Below, in pieces: positions 47,643 to 56,885 of a stretch of 64,000 nt of DNA. Source of the DNA: Siphonodentalium dalli. Lineage: Eukaryota > Mollusca > Scaphopoda > Gadilida > Siphonodentaliidae. Position 1 is the first letter of the stretch. Each line of letters begins with the position of its first letter. The stretch is taken from contig CP136065.1 in NCBI GenBank assembly GCA_032622095.1, positions 204,948,151 through 205,012,150 of the forward strand. Reading direction: 5' to 3'. The notes beneath the pieces were generated by a model. It did not search any database, was not told the DNA's origin, and was given only the letters and a program-made list of their open reading frames with translations. The translations under genes and the position numbers were made by a program.

Positions 47643-47989
47643 TCCGCCAAGTCCGACAGAAACAGTCACGGATTGCTCACGGCTAGCGCAGAGTTCGCGC
47701 AGTGCGACCGCCGCCCAGCGATCCGGAGACGAGAATGATTATTTGACGGAAATCGCATTTGGAAAACGACCACTTATATACACACTCAGTTAATCGAGGG
47801 ATTTAATTACGCCACCCACGCATCAAAATTGATGACGAACGCTTGGGGACTTCAAACAAATTTTGCACCAACAATGCAAGTGTCGCGTAGACAAAAAGTC
47901 GCCGAGACATTATGTCCATACGGCAATATGTCGCGTGGACTGTATGTCGCGTGGACCAGTTGGATTAAGACGAACGGTCGTGCACCGCC
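47643..47989. other. Presumed 5' region of ORF1 copy 2 and short repeats
   Basis: 47650-47720 (minus) shares CTCTGCGCT and GTGA(G/C) context with the leader of copy 3 (48280-48320), so it is probably element 5' UTR. 47880-47960 holds TGTCGCGT(A/G)GAC repeats. Confidence 0.5.
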
Positions 47990-48254
47990 TGTACTGAATG
48001 GGGTATGTTGTTTCACAATGCTTTGTCGGTATGATAAAGGTGATGACAGGAAGTATGATACTATTAATTTCACTGTGTGCTTGCGTAAATACTAATCACT
48101 GGTAATAATTAAAATTGAACAATGACAACAAATGGGTCATTAATGATACTTGTTTGTCGTGGGACGTGCCATTGTTGAGGAACACTTGTGCAACTAAGAT
48201 GTTCGGGAGCAGATGCGATATTGTGTAACTTCAAACCCTGAAGTGTTTTTATCA
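47990..48254 (+). repeat. Direct repeat, left (TG...CA)
   Basis: 265 bp from TGTACTGAATGGGGTATGTT to GTGTTTTTATCA. Repeated at 48954-49423 on the same strand. It flanks the plus-strand ORF1 copy like a pair of LTRs, starting TG and ending CA, but no primer-binding site is recognisable after it (TTCCTCGGCTAG) and no target duplication is seen. Confidence 0.65.
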
Positions 48255-48423
48255 TTCCTCGGCTAGCCGTTGAGCGGGCAGGTTATACATGCTCTGCGCT
48301 CTGTGACTTGTCGCTGTTCCGGTCGGCTGAGCGGGATTGCTTGTGAGTTGTGTGGCCGATCTGAAAAGATCCTAGCCGCCCGAGCAATTCCGGCGTGAGC
48401 TGATTTGGACTTGGCAGGGGATT

Positions 48424-49059
48424 ATGTTGCTAATCCCTTCTGTCATTGTTGCTGCCTTGGATAAACTGCGCATTGTGGATATCCTTAGCTGGACACTTAC
48501 CCAGGCAAAGGGAGGCAATGTGCGTTTATCCTTGGAGTACCGGACTGTTCCAGCAGTACCCTCTGCTGGCGGTACCGCGGAAGCTGGACTCCACCAGCGA
48601 CCTACCATCCGGTACGGGGATCTGGACCTCTGGGATCAGAAGAGAAAGAAGAGGCGGAAGAAGACCCCCTCCAGGAAGAGAAGGGACGCCGAGAGAAGAG
48701 CCAAGTGGATACATGGGCGAGCTGAGACACGCCCAGCTCCCCCCCACTTGGTTGCTGACCCGGTCGTCGGTGACGTCACACCAGCTAGCAGGGACTCCGT
48801 TGATCTGTCGGAGGTCCCTGCTGTCGTCACCGATGCAGGCGGAGACAGGGACGCCGACACCACCAGGGACATGCCTGCCGCCAGCTTCGCAGTGGAGCTG
48901 GATTCACCACCTTGCCAGTTTCCACCAGGGGCGGATTCCAACAATTACGCGCCTGTACTGAATGGGGTATATTGTTTCACAATGCTTTGTCGGTATGATA
49001 AAGGTGATGACAGGAAGTATGATACTATTAATTTCAGTGTGTGCTTGCGTAAATACTAA
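48424..49059 (+). CDS. ORF1-like protein, copy 3 (chimeric C-terminus)
   Basis: 211-codon intact frame starting MLLIPSVIV. It aligns with copy 2: MxLIP start, SWTL (residues 22-25), RLSLEYRTVP, basic block KKRRKKTPSRKRRDAERR (residues 76-92), PPHL, and GDVTP (116-120). After PPGADSNNYAP the homology stops, and the last ~35 residues (from VLNGVYC) are encoded by the right direct repeat, so the original C-terminus (TPKYE...) is missing. Basic, with no membrane segment or signal peptide; probably nucleic-acid binding. Intact and on the opposite strand to copies 1 and 2. Possibly the ORF of a non-autonomous retroelement; whether it is expressed is unknown. Confidence 0.55.
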   Translation: MLLIPSVIVAALDKLRIVDILSWTLTQAKGGNVRLSLEYRTVPAVPSAGGTAEAGLHQRPTIRYGDLDLWDQKRKKRRKKTPSRKRRDAERRAKWIHGRAETRPAPPHLVADPVVGDVTPASRDSVDLSEVPAVVTDAGGDRDADTTRDMPAASFAVELDSPPCQFPPGADSNNYAPVLNGVYCFTMLCRYDKGDDRKYDTINFSVCLRKY

Positions 49060-49423
49060 TCACTGGTAATAATTAAAATTGAACAATGACAACAAATGGG
49101 TCATTAATGATACTTGAATAAACGTGTCAACTTAGTTACCCACATCACACTGCTATAGTATGTGAATCATTTTGATAACATCTTTAAGTCATTGCAATAC
49201 CAAATCAAATACTTTGAAACTTACGGTTCGTGGTTTATTTGACAGAGGACTGGCAGTCTCTTTCTGTTTTATTTTGGCTTGGTCACAACTATATGGTTCA
49301 TAGATACTGGTTGTATTTTTGTTTGTCGTGGGACGTGCCATTGTTGAGGAACACTTGTGCAACTACGATATTCGGCAGCAGATGAAATATTGTGTAACTT
49401 CAAACCCTGAAGTGTTTTTATCA
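48954..49423 (+). repeat. Direct repeat, right (TG...CA)
   Basis: Second copy of 47990-48254. It carries about 204 extra bases (49116-49319, TGAATAAACGTGTCAAC...) absent from the left copy. It supplies the C-terminal codons and stop of the ORF at 48424. Confidence 0.65.
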
Positions 49424-49854
49424 AAACCAATAACATGAGAGCACCTTCCAACTAACCTAAAATAAAAAGACACAGAGATATCCACTGTCACATTGTGTAC
49501 GACCAAAATAAATGAGGATAAATTTAACCGATAATCGGAAATTGAGATGGCTTGTGGTGCGTAGTAACAGTAACCATGCATACTACAGGTGGGCGGGACG
49601 TACGGATAGGTCCATTGGTAAATTTATGTTCATTTGTGTTCGTTGTTTAGTAGCTTTGTATTCAAATAATGCTAATAACTCAAAAAATAAGTCATCGAAT
49701 TTGGAAATAACACCACATACACATAGAATGGACACACACGCACCCACAAACCATATTTCACCATTCTATTCCGCTTTTTGGACCTGTGTTCGTTTATGTT
49801 CGTTTGTGTTCGTTTGTGTTCGTTTGTGTTCGTTTGTGTTCGTTGTTTAGTAGG
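49424..49854. repeat. Right end of the inserted block with 10-bp repeat
   Basis: Mostly unremarkable. 49785-49850 is a run of GTTCGTTTGT 10-mers, which makes misleading frames on both strands. Confidence 0.5.
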
Positions 49855-50130
49855 ACCCGTGGGCACCATTTGGATGGTTTGCGAATTTAGTCGATTTGGA
49901 TAGCCAGGGATACGTATATATATATATATTGGGTGGTTCGGGACACTGGTTGGCAAATTTGGGATGCCCGTTCTATGGACTGGGTTGGTTTGGTATACTA
50001 TATTAATTAAGATGGTGGTTTGAGACCCCCGTTGCGTGGATTTAAGGGCCTTCGATGACTAGGGACACTCGTTAAGTGGTTTTGGACATGTTTGGATACA
50101 AAGTTTGGTTGCTTTTGACACTCATCTCAA
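49855..50130. repeat. Minisatellite, outer part of right arm
   Basis: TTTGG(A/G)...GGGACAC(T/C)(C/G)GTT units, the complement of the left-arm array at 25800-26100. Includes an (AT)n run at 49915-49930. Confidence 0.65.
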
Positions 50131-50955
50131 CGGCATATAGGACTATTGGCTATGCATTATATTCTATATGAGAAGATTTAGTTACAATTTAAATCAATGA
50201 AAATATTTATTTTCTTTATTTTCGATGCCATGGAAACAGTCTGGTGAACTTTAACCAAACTTGCCCAATTTTACTGCTGCCGGTCGCCATTTTGTCCCTA
50301 TTTTGTATACTGATGCGCTCGTTTCTGCCCTAAATGGGCACCATTTGTTCATATCTGCCATCTTATTAGTATTCAGTATCCAGTACACTTGCGAGTTCAG
50401 TTCAGTCCCTTCTGGGCATTAAAATGATAATTGATTTTTCTTCGAAATTTTGTTTTAAATCTATTTTAATTTGATGGACACTGAAGGGCCAAATCCCCGT
50501 GATTATTATTATGAGATATCGATTTAGCATGCTATATTTATTTTTCTTAAAAAAATGGAAACTGTCTGGTAAAATGTAACGAAATTTGCCCAATTTGACC
50601 ACATCCGGACACCATTTTGTCCGCTATTTTGGATTTTGTAATGACAACAATAATAATTTGTTCTTGTTGCATGTTTCTGCCATCTTTGTAACATAAATTT
50701 AAATTTCATTGAAGTTTATATTCCACAAGGAATGAAATATTTGACAATAAAGCCATACACGCAAATAGGACTTTTTTTTCAAAGAACACTAGAGAATTTT
50801 CCCCAAAGCGGATTTTGAAAATGTTGTTCCCCTGATTATGCCCGATAAAATGACATAAACAATTACATATTGTATATTTTCCATTGTTTTATCGCTTATA
50901 TGAGAACTATGAAATGCCACCATTGATTCTGACAAAGAACCAAAAAAAAAAAAAA
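50131..50955. repeat. Right-arm sequence, partly matching 25560-25850 inverted
   Basis: TATTGGCTATG...AGATTTAGTTA (50146-50183) mirrors TAACTAAATCTT...ATAGCCAATA on the left. Two CGCCATTTTGTCC/ACCATTTTGTCC blocks (50286 and 50611) correspond to the left GGACAAAATGGCAACCGG motif. Confidence 0.6.
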
Positions 50956-51540
50956 TTACCCCACCCCAATAATACTTACTCCTAGCTATATAATTAAAGA
51001 TGGATTATCTCTTTAAATAACAAATTTTAAATAGTTGCGTGGGTATAAAATAATAGATATGAACTGAAGACCTATGTCCGGAAAAGCTTCTATCAATTAA
51101 TATTGATTTTATTTTGAATATTAAATCGGGCCCATTTATGTTACTATTTTTAGAACCGACCATTCGGATGAGACCGTATTGCGATATAGAGCACTGTGCT
51201 GTTCCTACGGCTACGCAACGAATGTCAAATGTCACAGATTGGTTGTTTGTACTGTTTTGTTCCACAGATATAAGCGATAATGAGTATAATTGACGTTTAT
51301 TTGTGACAAAATTGCACAATATAATTTCTGGTCTCTGTTAACAGTAACCAATATTGTTCGTTAGCTGAACAAACACACCTTTTTAGACCAGAAAATATTC
51401 GAAATAAAATTAATATTAATCGATAGAAGCATTTCCGGACAGGAGTCTTCGATTCAGATCTAATATTTTATACCCCGGTAACTATATAATACATGTTTAC
51501 AAAGAGATAATCCACCTTTAAGTATTATTGGGGTAGTGTC
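50956..51540. mobile_element. Foldback element in right arm
   Basis: Inverted arms of ~160 bp: CCCCAATAATACTTA ... GATTATCTCTTT ... GTCCGGAAAAGCTTCTATC on the left, and the reverse on the right (GATAGAAGCATTTCCGGAC ... TAAGTATTATTGGGG). Absent from the left arm, hence a later insertion. Non-coding. Confidence 0.75.
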
Positions 51541-52008
51541 ATTTTTTTTCTGGTGATCGACCTGTGCTTCTTAAATGAAAACATCACGGAATTTCGTTTC
51601 TTAAACGATGTTTTTATGACCAGCGATAGCAGGATAACTATTGAGGGAAAAAAGTCAGCTTTTTCTTCGACATTATGCGCAACTAAAAGTATATTTTTTG
51701 GTTTTTGGGGGTACTTTAAAAAAACCCATTCTGAAATGAAAACGCCAGGGAATTTAGTTTAAGAAATTGTGTATTATTGATCAGTGATGACTAGAGCACT
51801 ATTAATATGAAAATCAGCTTTGTACTCGAAAGTGCAAATAGAAGTCATTTTTGGGGGTTTTTGTGGGGTCTCTGGCCCCTAAACGCCAGGAATGTGGAAC
51901 TTAAGAAATCCGATTTCTTTAAACGTTCCTGGGATGTAACAAAATCTGGGGCATCAAACCTTTCGTACGCGATTGTGCAAATAGAACCCAGCAAGCTCCC
52001 TGATTAAT
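51541..52008. repeat. Outer end of right arm
   Basis: 51640-52008 is the reverse complement of 24620-25060, including GGAACTTAAGAAATCCGATT and CAAATAGAACCCAGCA. Similarity stops at CTGATT near 52006, defining one end of the giant inverted repeat. Confidence 0.8.
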
Positions 52009-52016
52009 ATATACTG

Positions 52017-52270
52017 CTATGAATTTTTGCCAAGAGGCCAAATGCTTGACCATTGGGCATATGATATTTCGGTAAAAGTGCTTATATCTCTTAGCTTGTC
52101 ATCAATGTAAAAGCATTTTGAATTTCTCATCCAACTTGTTGTCTGTTGCGATTCCCAGCAGTTTCTTGAACTCAATTTAGGTAACATGTGACTGTAGAGT
52201 TCTACACTGCTCAAATATATCACACGACTAGTCGGACAACAATTCCCCCGTCCTTCATAGACATAAACAG
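52017..52270 (-). pseudogene. Decayed LINE reverse transcriptase fragment
   Basis: The minus strand contains KKLLGIATDNKLDEKF (about 52167-52120) and, after a frame change, STFTEISYAQWSSIWPLGK (to about 52023). These match the spacing and sense of the LLGixiDxxLxF and sFi.snfnYcplvWhfcgk signatures of jockey/CR1-type reverse transcriptases. The catalytic box is not present. It stops at the edge of the giant inverted repeat. Confidence 0.4.
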
Positions 52271-52485
52271 ACACCGGACTGCTGTGTATTCATAATTGTG
52301 TATAAAGGTGTGTGATTTTATCTCCAGCCACTCTAGTGAAGCAAGTTACTGCCAACCGGTAGTTCAATTTATATTAGGCAATACTCAACTGCATAATGTT
52401 TAGATCCTCCATTAGCTATATTAAGCCATGATAAGAATGCGATAAACTGCACTGCCGGTATTTATTATTCGCTAACTCGACAATT

Positions 52486-52952
52486 TTAAAGGCCCACTTA
52501 ATTTTCGAGTTACTGATTATTTTTTTTATAGTGCCTTGATATACGGTTTTCATAACAATCTATGCCATAACATACGATTAAAATACTATAATTCATCACT
52601 ATTGTAATCGTCTGTGTCTCAGAAGATGCCCATAGAGAAATAGAAAACAGCTGAAATCATACAAAGAATACCTCCCTTTTGGATCACAAAATGCAACAGA
52701 ATTCAAACTTTTCAATGGAAGGGTAATAACTCTATCTTTAAGATTTAGAGTTATTCCCCTCCATTGAAAATAATACAATTTGAACTACAATCCAACTCAA
52801 CAGTAACTCAACAAAAACAACATGTTCACAGTTTATTACACTGGATAAGTTGATAATACAATGTTTTGGAGCTTCATCTTTCAATTGGTATATAATATGA
52901 TATACATTTTATATATGTGATATGGGGGTTCAAAAATAAAGTGGGCCTTTAA
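52486..52952. mobile_element. TTAA-flanked MITE, family E, copy 1
   Basis: TTAA then AGGCCCACTTAATTTTCGA, ending AAGTGGGCCT then TTAA, 467 bp. The centre has a second palindrome (TTCAATGGA...AACTCTA / TAGAGTT...TCCATTGAA). Copy 2 is at 59175-59624; a fragment is at 31190-31265. Confidence 0.8.
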
Positions 52953-53049
52953 TTGGGGACTTTTAGTATGTTGTTCTAAATATATTCGCCTACAATTTCT
53001 GGAAAAAAAATCTCTTCAGTGGTATATTTCCCCTAGTTGTTATAATGTT

Positions 53050-53345
53050 CCTTTGTGGCCTGGTATATACACAACGCACGACGTTTCCTGGTGGCCTGGT
53101 ATATACACAACGCACGGCGTTTCATTGTGGCCTGGTATATACACAACGCACGACGTTTCCTGGTGGCCTGGTATATACACAACGCACGACGTTTCCTGGT
53201 GGCCTGGTATATACACAACGCACGACGTTTCCTGGTGGCCTGGTATATACACAACGCTCGACGTTTCCTGGTGGCCTGGTATATACACAACGCTCGACGT
53301 TTCCTGGTGGCCTGGTATATACACAACGCTCGACGTTTCCTGTTG
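53050..53345. repeat. 36-bp minisatellite, eight units
   Basis: GGCCTGGTATATACACAACG recurs every 36 bases from 53058 to 53310, with CGACGTTTCCTGGT between. Because 36 is a multiple of three and the unit lacks stops in most frames, long frames of ~100 codons appear on both strands; none is supported as a gene. Units are 90% or more identical, so expansion is recent. Confidence 0.95.
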
Positions 53346-53562
53346 TGTTTTCAACAAGCAATGCATAATTTCCTAATGCTTTCGGAATAAAGAACTCTCG
53401 TTTATACACTTTCGGAATAATGAAACATCGGAGTAAAGAACCTTCGGAACAAATTAAAGACCTTCAAAAGAATTTTTCCTAGCAGTGGTTATCCCCGGAA
53501 TGTGACAAACGCGAGCATTTATTATGCTCAATTCAATTAAGGCATGGCGACTATATGTCGCG
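53346..53562. other. Short stretch with TTCGGAATAAAGAAC repeats
   Basis: Irregular CTTTCGGAATAA units, the reverse complement of the TTATTCCGAAGG motif in 30200-30830. Confidence 0.5.
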
Positions 53563-55051
53563 TTAAAATGGTACTACATGTTCTCAAATGTTGTTGTTGG
53601 TTTCTGTATTCTCTGCTTCCTAGAATAAAGTAACCAGATTTCCGTTGTTTTACTGTCTTCTGAGTACGAAGTAATATCACAGATGTTTCCAGAATAACCC
53701 GGAATGCAAAAATAGAATGCTCGTCATCGAGATATTTTTGAACAGTTTTCAGGCAAATATATCATATAAATATATATTATATGCATAATAGTCCCAGATA
53801 CTCATTAAATTTATTGTATAATCAGTGGGTGGCTTGAGTTCACGCCCCGTATCAACATATTTTTTACACGATGTGTGACATGCGTTGCCCAATCCACTAT
53901 CCGTCAATTAATTTGATTATGTATTATATACATGGAAGTTCATAACTTAGTTTAAGGCTAGAAACATAAATTAAATGTATATTAAACTAGCTGGGGTATC
54001 CGGCGTTGCTCGGGTAAAGAATTAGTAACTTAATAGTCCCCCTAGTCATTTAATTTAATTATTAGTCACCCGAAGTAAACATCACATATTGCACGAAACG
54101 CTCCGGATAATGTTACACATATAAATTTTAAATGATAATAAACGCTCTTTATCGCTAAATATTAGTGCCTCTTTTAGTCATATGATGCCAACGGCACCTA
54201 TCCCATGACACCCCTTGTGTCAGATTACATCTCTGTGCCAATTCCCCCCAAATATCTTCTGAGCTGACAAGAAGCGCTATTCGTTAATCATCTATGTTAA
54301 TATAATTTATTATATAGTCTCCCTTTAGGTCATATGAGGTCAAGGGCGCCTATTGCATGATATTCCCTGGTCTGGTGACCCATGTGTACCGATTGTCCTA
54401 CACATCGTCTAAGCTGACAAGGAACGATCGTTATTGCTCATATGTAATAATATAATTTTTAGTTCCCCTTTAGTGGCAACGGCACCTATCGAATGGTACT
54501 TTTCCGGGTCAATTTACCCCTGCATACTAATTCCAGCGACCAGGGTCTAACAATTTTGGGTATATGATTAATTATTTAATTAGAATTGTTTATTAGTGCC
54601 ACATAAGTCGTCTGATGCCAACGGCACATATCCCATGACCCTCCTCTGGTCAATTTAATTACCCCTGTGAATCAATTTTAAACGACCAGATTCCAACGAA
54701 TTTGGGTTATCATTATTTAGTTAAATTAATTATTAGTGTCTTTTTAAGCCACCTGACGTAACATCGCCTACCCCTTGACAATCCCGGGTCAATTGACTCC
54801 TGTATACACATTTTCAGCTCCGAAAGTCCAGCCGTTTTCGTCGCCCATAGCCCGACACACAAAACAAACAAACAAACAGAATTGAGTTTTATTAGTGTAG
54901 ATTACTAAATTTGATTTTAAGATAACCGGTTAGTCTGAACGTTTGCAGAAGACATCTTCGACTCAAATTAATTATTGTTCTATATATTACCGCTATTTAA
55001 TCGGTGTTATTACGGGAAATTTATTGATATTGGCGTACAGTCTTCCTTTAA
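53563..55051. mobile_element. TTAA-flanked element, family D, copy interrupted by a Helitron
   Basis: Aligns with 21626-22225 from TTAAAATGGTACTAC to GTACAGTCTTCCTTTAA (for example TTGTTGTTGGTTTCT and AGTACGAAGTA). A 915-bp Helitron sits at 53987-54901; removing it restores collinearity with the intact copy (...ATATTAAA|TTA...). Confidence 0.8.
53987..54901 (-). mobile_element. Non-autonomous Helitron (minus strand)
   Basis: On the minus strand it starts TCTACACTAATAAAACTC after A and ends with hairpin CCCGAGCAACGCCGG, then ATACCCCAGCTAG before T: canonical TC...CTAG ends in an A|T site. The interior has ~four diverged ~165-bp repeats with CCAACGGCACCTATC(C)CATGA. No Rep/helicase frame. The intact host element at 21626-22225 gives the empty site. 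Confidence 0.8.
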
Positions 55052-56049
55052 AGAGATCCATCATCTTCAACTATCAAGCTGGCATCGGATGAATGGTTTC
55101 CGAAAGCCTGGACGCTCTCTACAATAAACCAGGACAGAGTCTACGCTAGCAAGCCAAAAATGCACCATGCATGAGTCCAGGTTCGATAAATTCCACTTTC
55201 CACCCCCCCCCCCCTAAAATTGGACATCTTCGAACTGAAATCCATTTCAGTCTAAACAAATGTGACCAAAAGCCGGAAAATGTGCCACTTTTGGCCTAAA
55301 AACAACAAATTCCCCATTAATTACTGGTTGGGAAATCAAACTAGATGTGAACAATTTCAACACATTTTTGGTGAGAAATTAATCTGAGAAATTTGCAACT
55401 AAATTTCCAACGGTTGAACATTTTGACCAATGTTGGGTGTAAGACATCCCACACGAATCCTGCATGAAGCTAAAATGGGCTATTTTGTTTCTCACTATTT
55501 GCTGTGAATTTGATTTCGTTCCGATTCCGGAAAATCCTAGATCATGTCATAAATCTCTATTCTGACTACGACCCTAGAGGTCATACTCCCCCAGTTCAAT
55601 CTATTATGACTACGACCGTTGAGGTCATACTCCCCCAGTTCAATCTATTCTGACTACGACCCTAGAGGTCATACTCCCCCAGTTCAAAACACGTGGAAGT
55701 GTTGATGTTCTGACAGGGAAGTTTATAATGTTGAAAAATGGCAATGCAGGTAATAACTTTTCACAGTAGATGAAGGCCCCAGCTCGCGATTGCATGATTT
55801 ATGTGACTTTGGTGATCCGATTTTGCGTTGCGTCGCTTACAATCATGGAATTTATCATGGGTAATCAATTTAACATTTATTACGATATCGGCTCACGAAC
55901 GTAACACGAATTATGTAATCTCGAGCCTGGACCACCCATATTTTGAAATAGATTATACGGAATATCAAATATTTCCCATGCATATTTTAACAGGTAAACT
56001 GTGATCTCTACATTCGTAATTCCGAGTAGAGATACACGCATAGCATGAT
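55052..56049. repeat. Intergenic; 54-bp tandem repeat at 55553-55690
   Basis: CTGACTACGACCCTAGAGGT then CATACTCCCCCAGTTCAA is repeated nearly three times. A C-run is at 55204-55214. Otherwise no supported feature. Confidence 0.7.
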
Positions 56050-56128
56050 CTATGGACATATATAAGATAATGCATTGGCACAAGGTTTTCGTAAAATTCC
56101 ATGCTCCCGTTATGGAAGAGATAAGTCA
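56050..56128. mobile_element. Half copy of family B MITE
   Basis: ATATATAAGATAATGCATTGGCACAAGGTTTTCGTAAAATTCC, given here only in outline, matches the right half of the copies at 6042 and 11309 and ends GTTATGGAAGAGATAA. The left half is missing. Confidence 0.55.
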
Positions 56129-56184
56129 TGTGTGTCTTTGACAGATCTGGAATTCAAGGCAATTAAAGACTCAGCAAGTACAAT

Positions 56185-56885
56185 GATCCAGCAAGACATC
56201 TCCCAAGAAACTCAAACTAATCCACCCACAATCGGCCTGCCCTTGTTTCCATGCAGCCCACTCAGTCAAGAAACTCAAACTAAACCACCCACAAGACATC
56301 TCCCAAGAAACTCAAACTAATCCACCCACAATCGGCCTGCCCTTGTTTCCATGCAGCCCACTCAGTCAAGAAACTCAAACTAAACCACCCACAAGACATC
56401 TCCCAAGAAACTCAAACTAATCCACCCACAATCGGCCTGCCCTTGTTTCCATGCAGCCCACTCTGTCAAGAAACTCAAACTAAACCACCCACAATCGGCC
56501 TGCCCTTGTTTCCATGCAGCCCACTCAATAAACTCAAACTAAACCACCCACAATCGGCGTGCCCTTGTTTCCATGCAGCCCACTCAATAAACTCAAACTA
56601 AACCACCCACAATCGGCGTGCCCTTGTTTCCATGCAGCCCACTCAATAAACTCAAACTAAACCACCCACAATCGGCCTGCCCTTGTTTCCATGCAGCCCA
56701 CTCAAGAAACTCAAACTAAACCACCCACAATCGGCCTGCCCTTGTTTCCATGCAGCCCACTCAAGAAACTCAAACTAAACCACCCACAATCGGCCTGCCC
56801 TTGTTTCCATGCAGCCCACTCAAGAAACTCAAACTAAACCACCCACAATCGGCCTGCCCTTGTTTCCATGCAGCCCACTCAAGAG
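56185..56885. repeat. ~59-bp minisatellite, about ten units
   Basis: Units contain CAATCGGCCTGCCCTTGTTT, CCATGCAGCCCACTCA and GAAACTCAAACTAAACCACC. The first three are ~100 bp, with an extra ACAAGACATCTCCCAAGAAA piece; the rest are 58-63 bp. Interior units share variants (CGGCGTGCCC in two), showing unit-by-unit expansion. Confidence 0.95.

Larger units (their letters stand above)
39640..49855. other. 10.2-kb block inserted in the right arm
   Basis: Interrupts the right-arm minisatellite. Contents in order: a duplicated ~600-bp unit with two different insertions, a (CT)n tract, a Tc1-like MITE array, diverged tandem repeats, and three copies of an ORF1-like gene. No inverted counterpart exists in the left arm. 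I could not define exact ends or a target duplication, so it may be several events. Confidence 0.5.
24620..52008. other. Giant imperfect inverted repeat (~27.4 kb)
   Basis: Five separate left-arm segments recur as reverse complements in mirrored order in the right arm. Outer ends: TGCTGGGTTCTATTTG at 24638 against CAAATAGAACCCAGCA at 51976. Then TATAGCCAATA (25804) against TATTGGCTATG (50146), TTATTAGGGTCACAATCC (27346) against GGATTCTGACCCCAATAA (39265), CGATATCTCGAGGAATACAG (29782) against CTGTATTCCTCGAGATATCG (38664), and CCCAGATGCCGG (32758) against CCGGCATCTGGG (36122). Intervening sequence is arm-specific insertion. It could be one huge foldback/long-TIR transposon or an old inverted duplication. 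Confidence 0.85.

Noticed and set aside
53033-53409. Several ~100-codon frames on both strands
   Set aside because: Produced by a 36-bp tandem repeat; the peptides are repeats of one another and no start, splice or domain evidence exists.
56075-56320. 81-codon frame and spacer-repeat look of the ~59-bp array, CRISPR-like at first sight
   Set aside because: The whole unit is conserved, with no unique spacers; it is a eukaryotic minisatellite.
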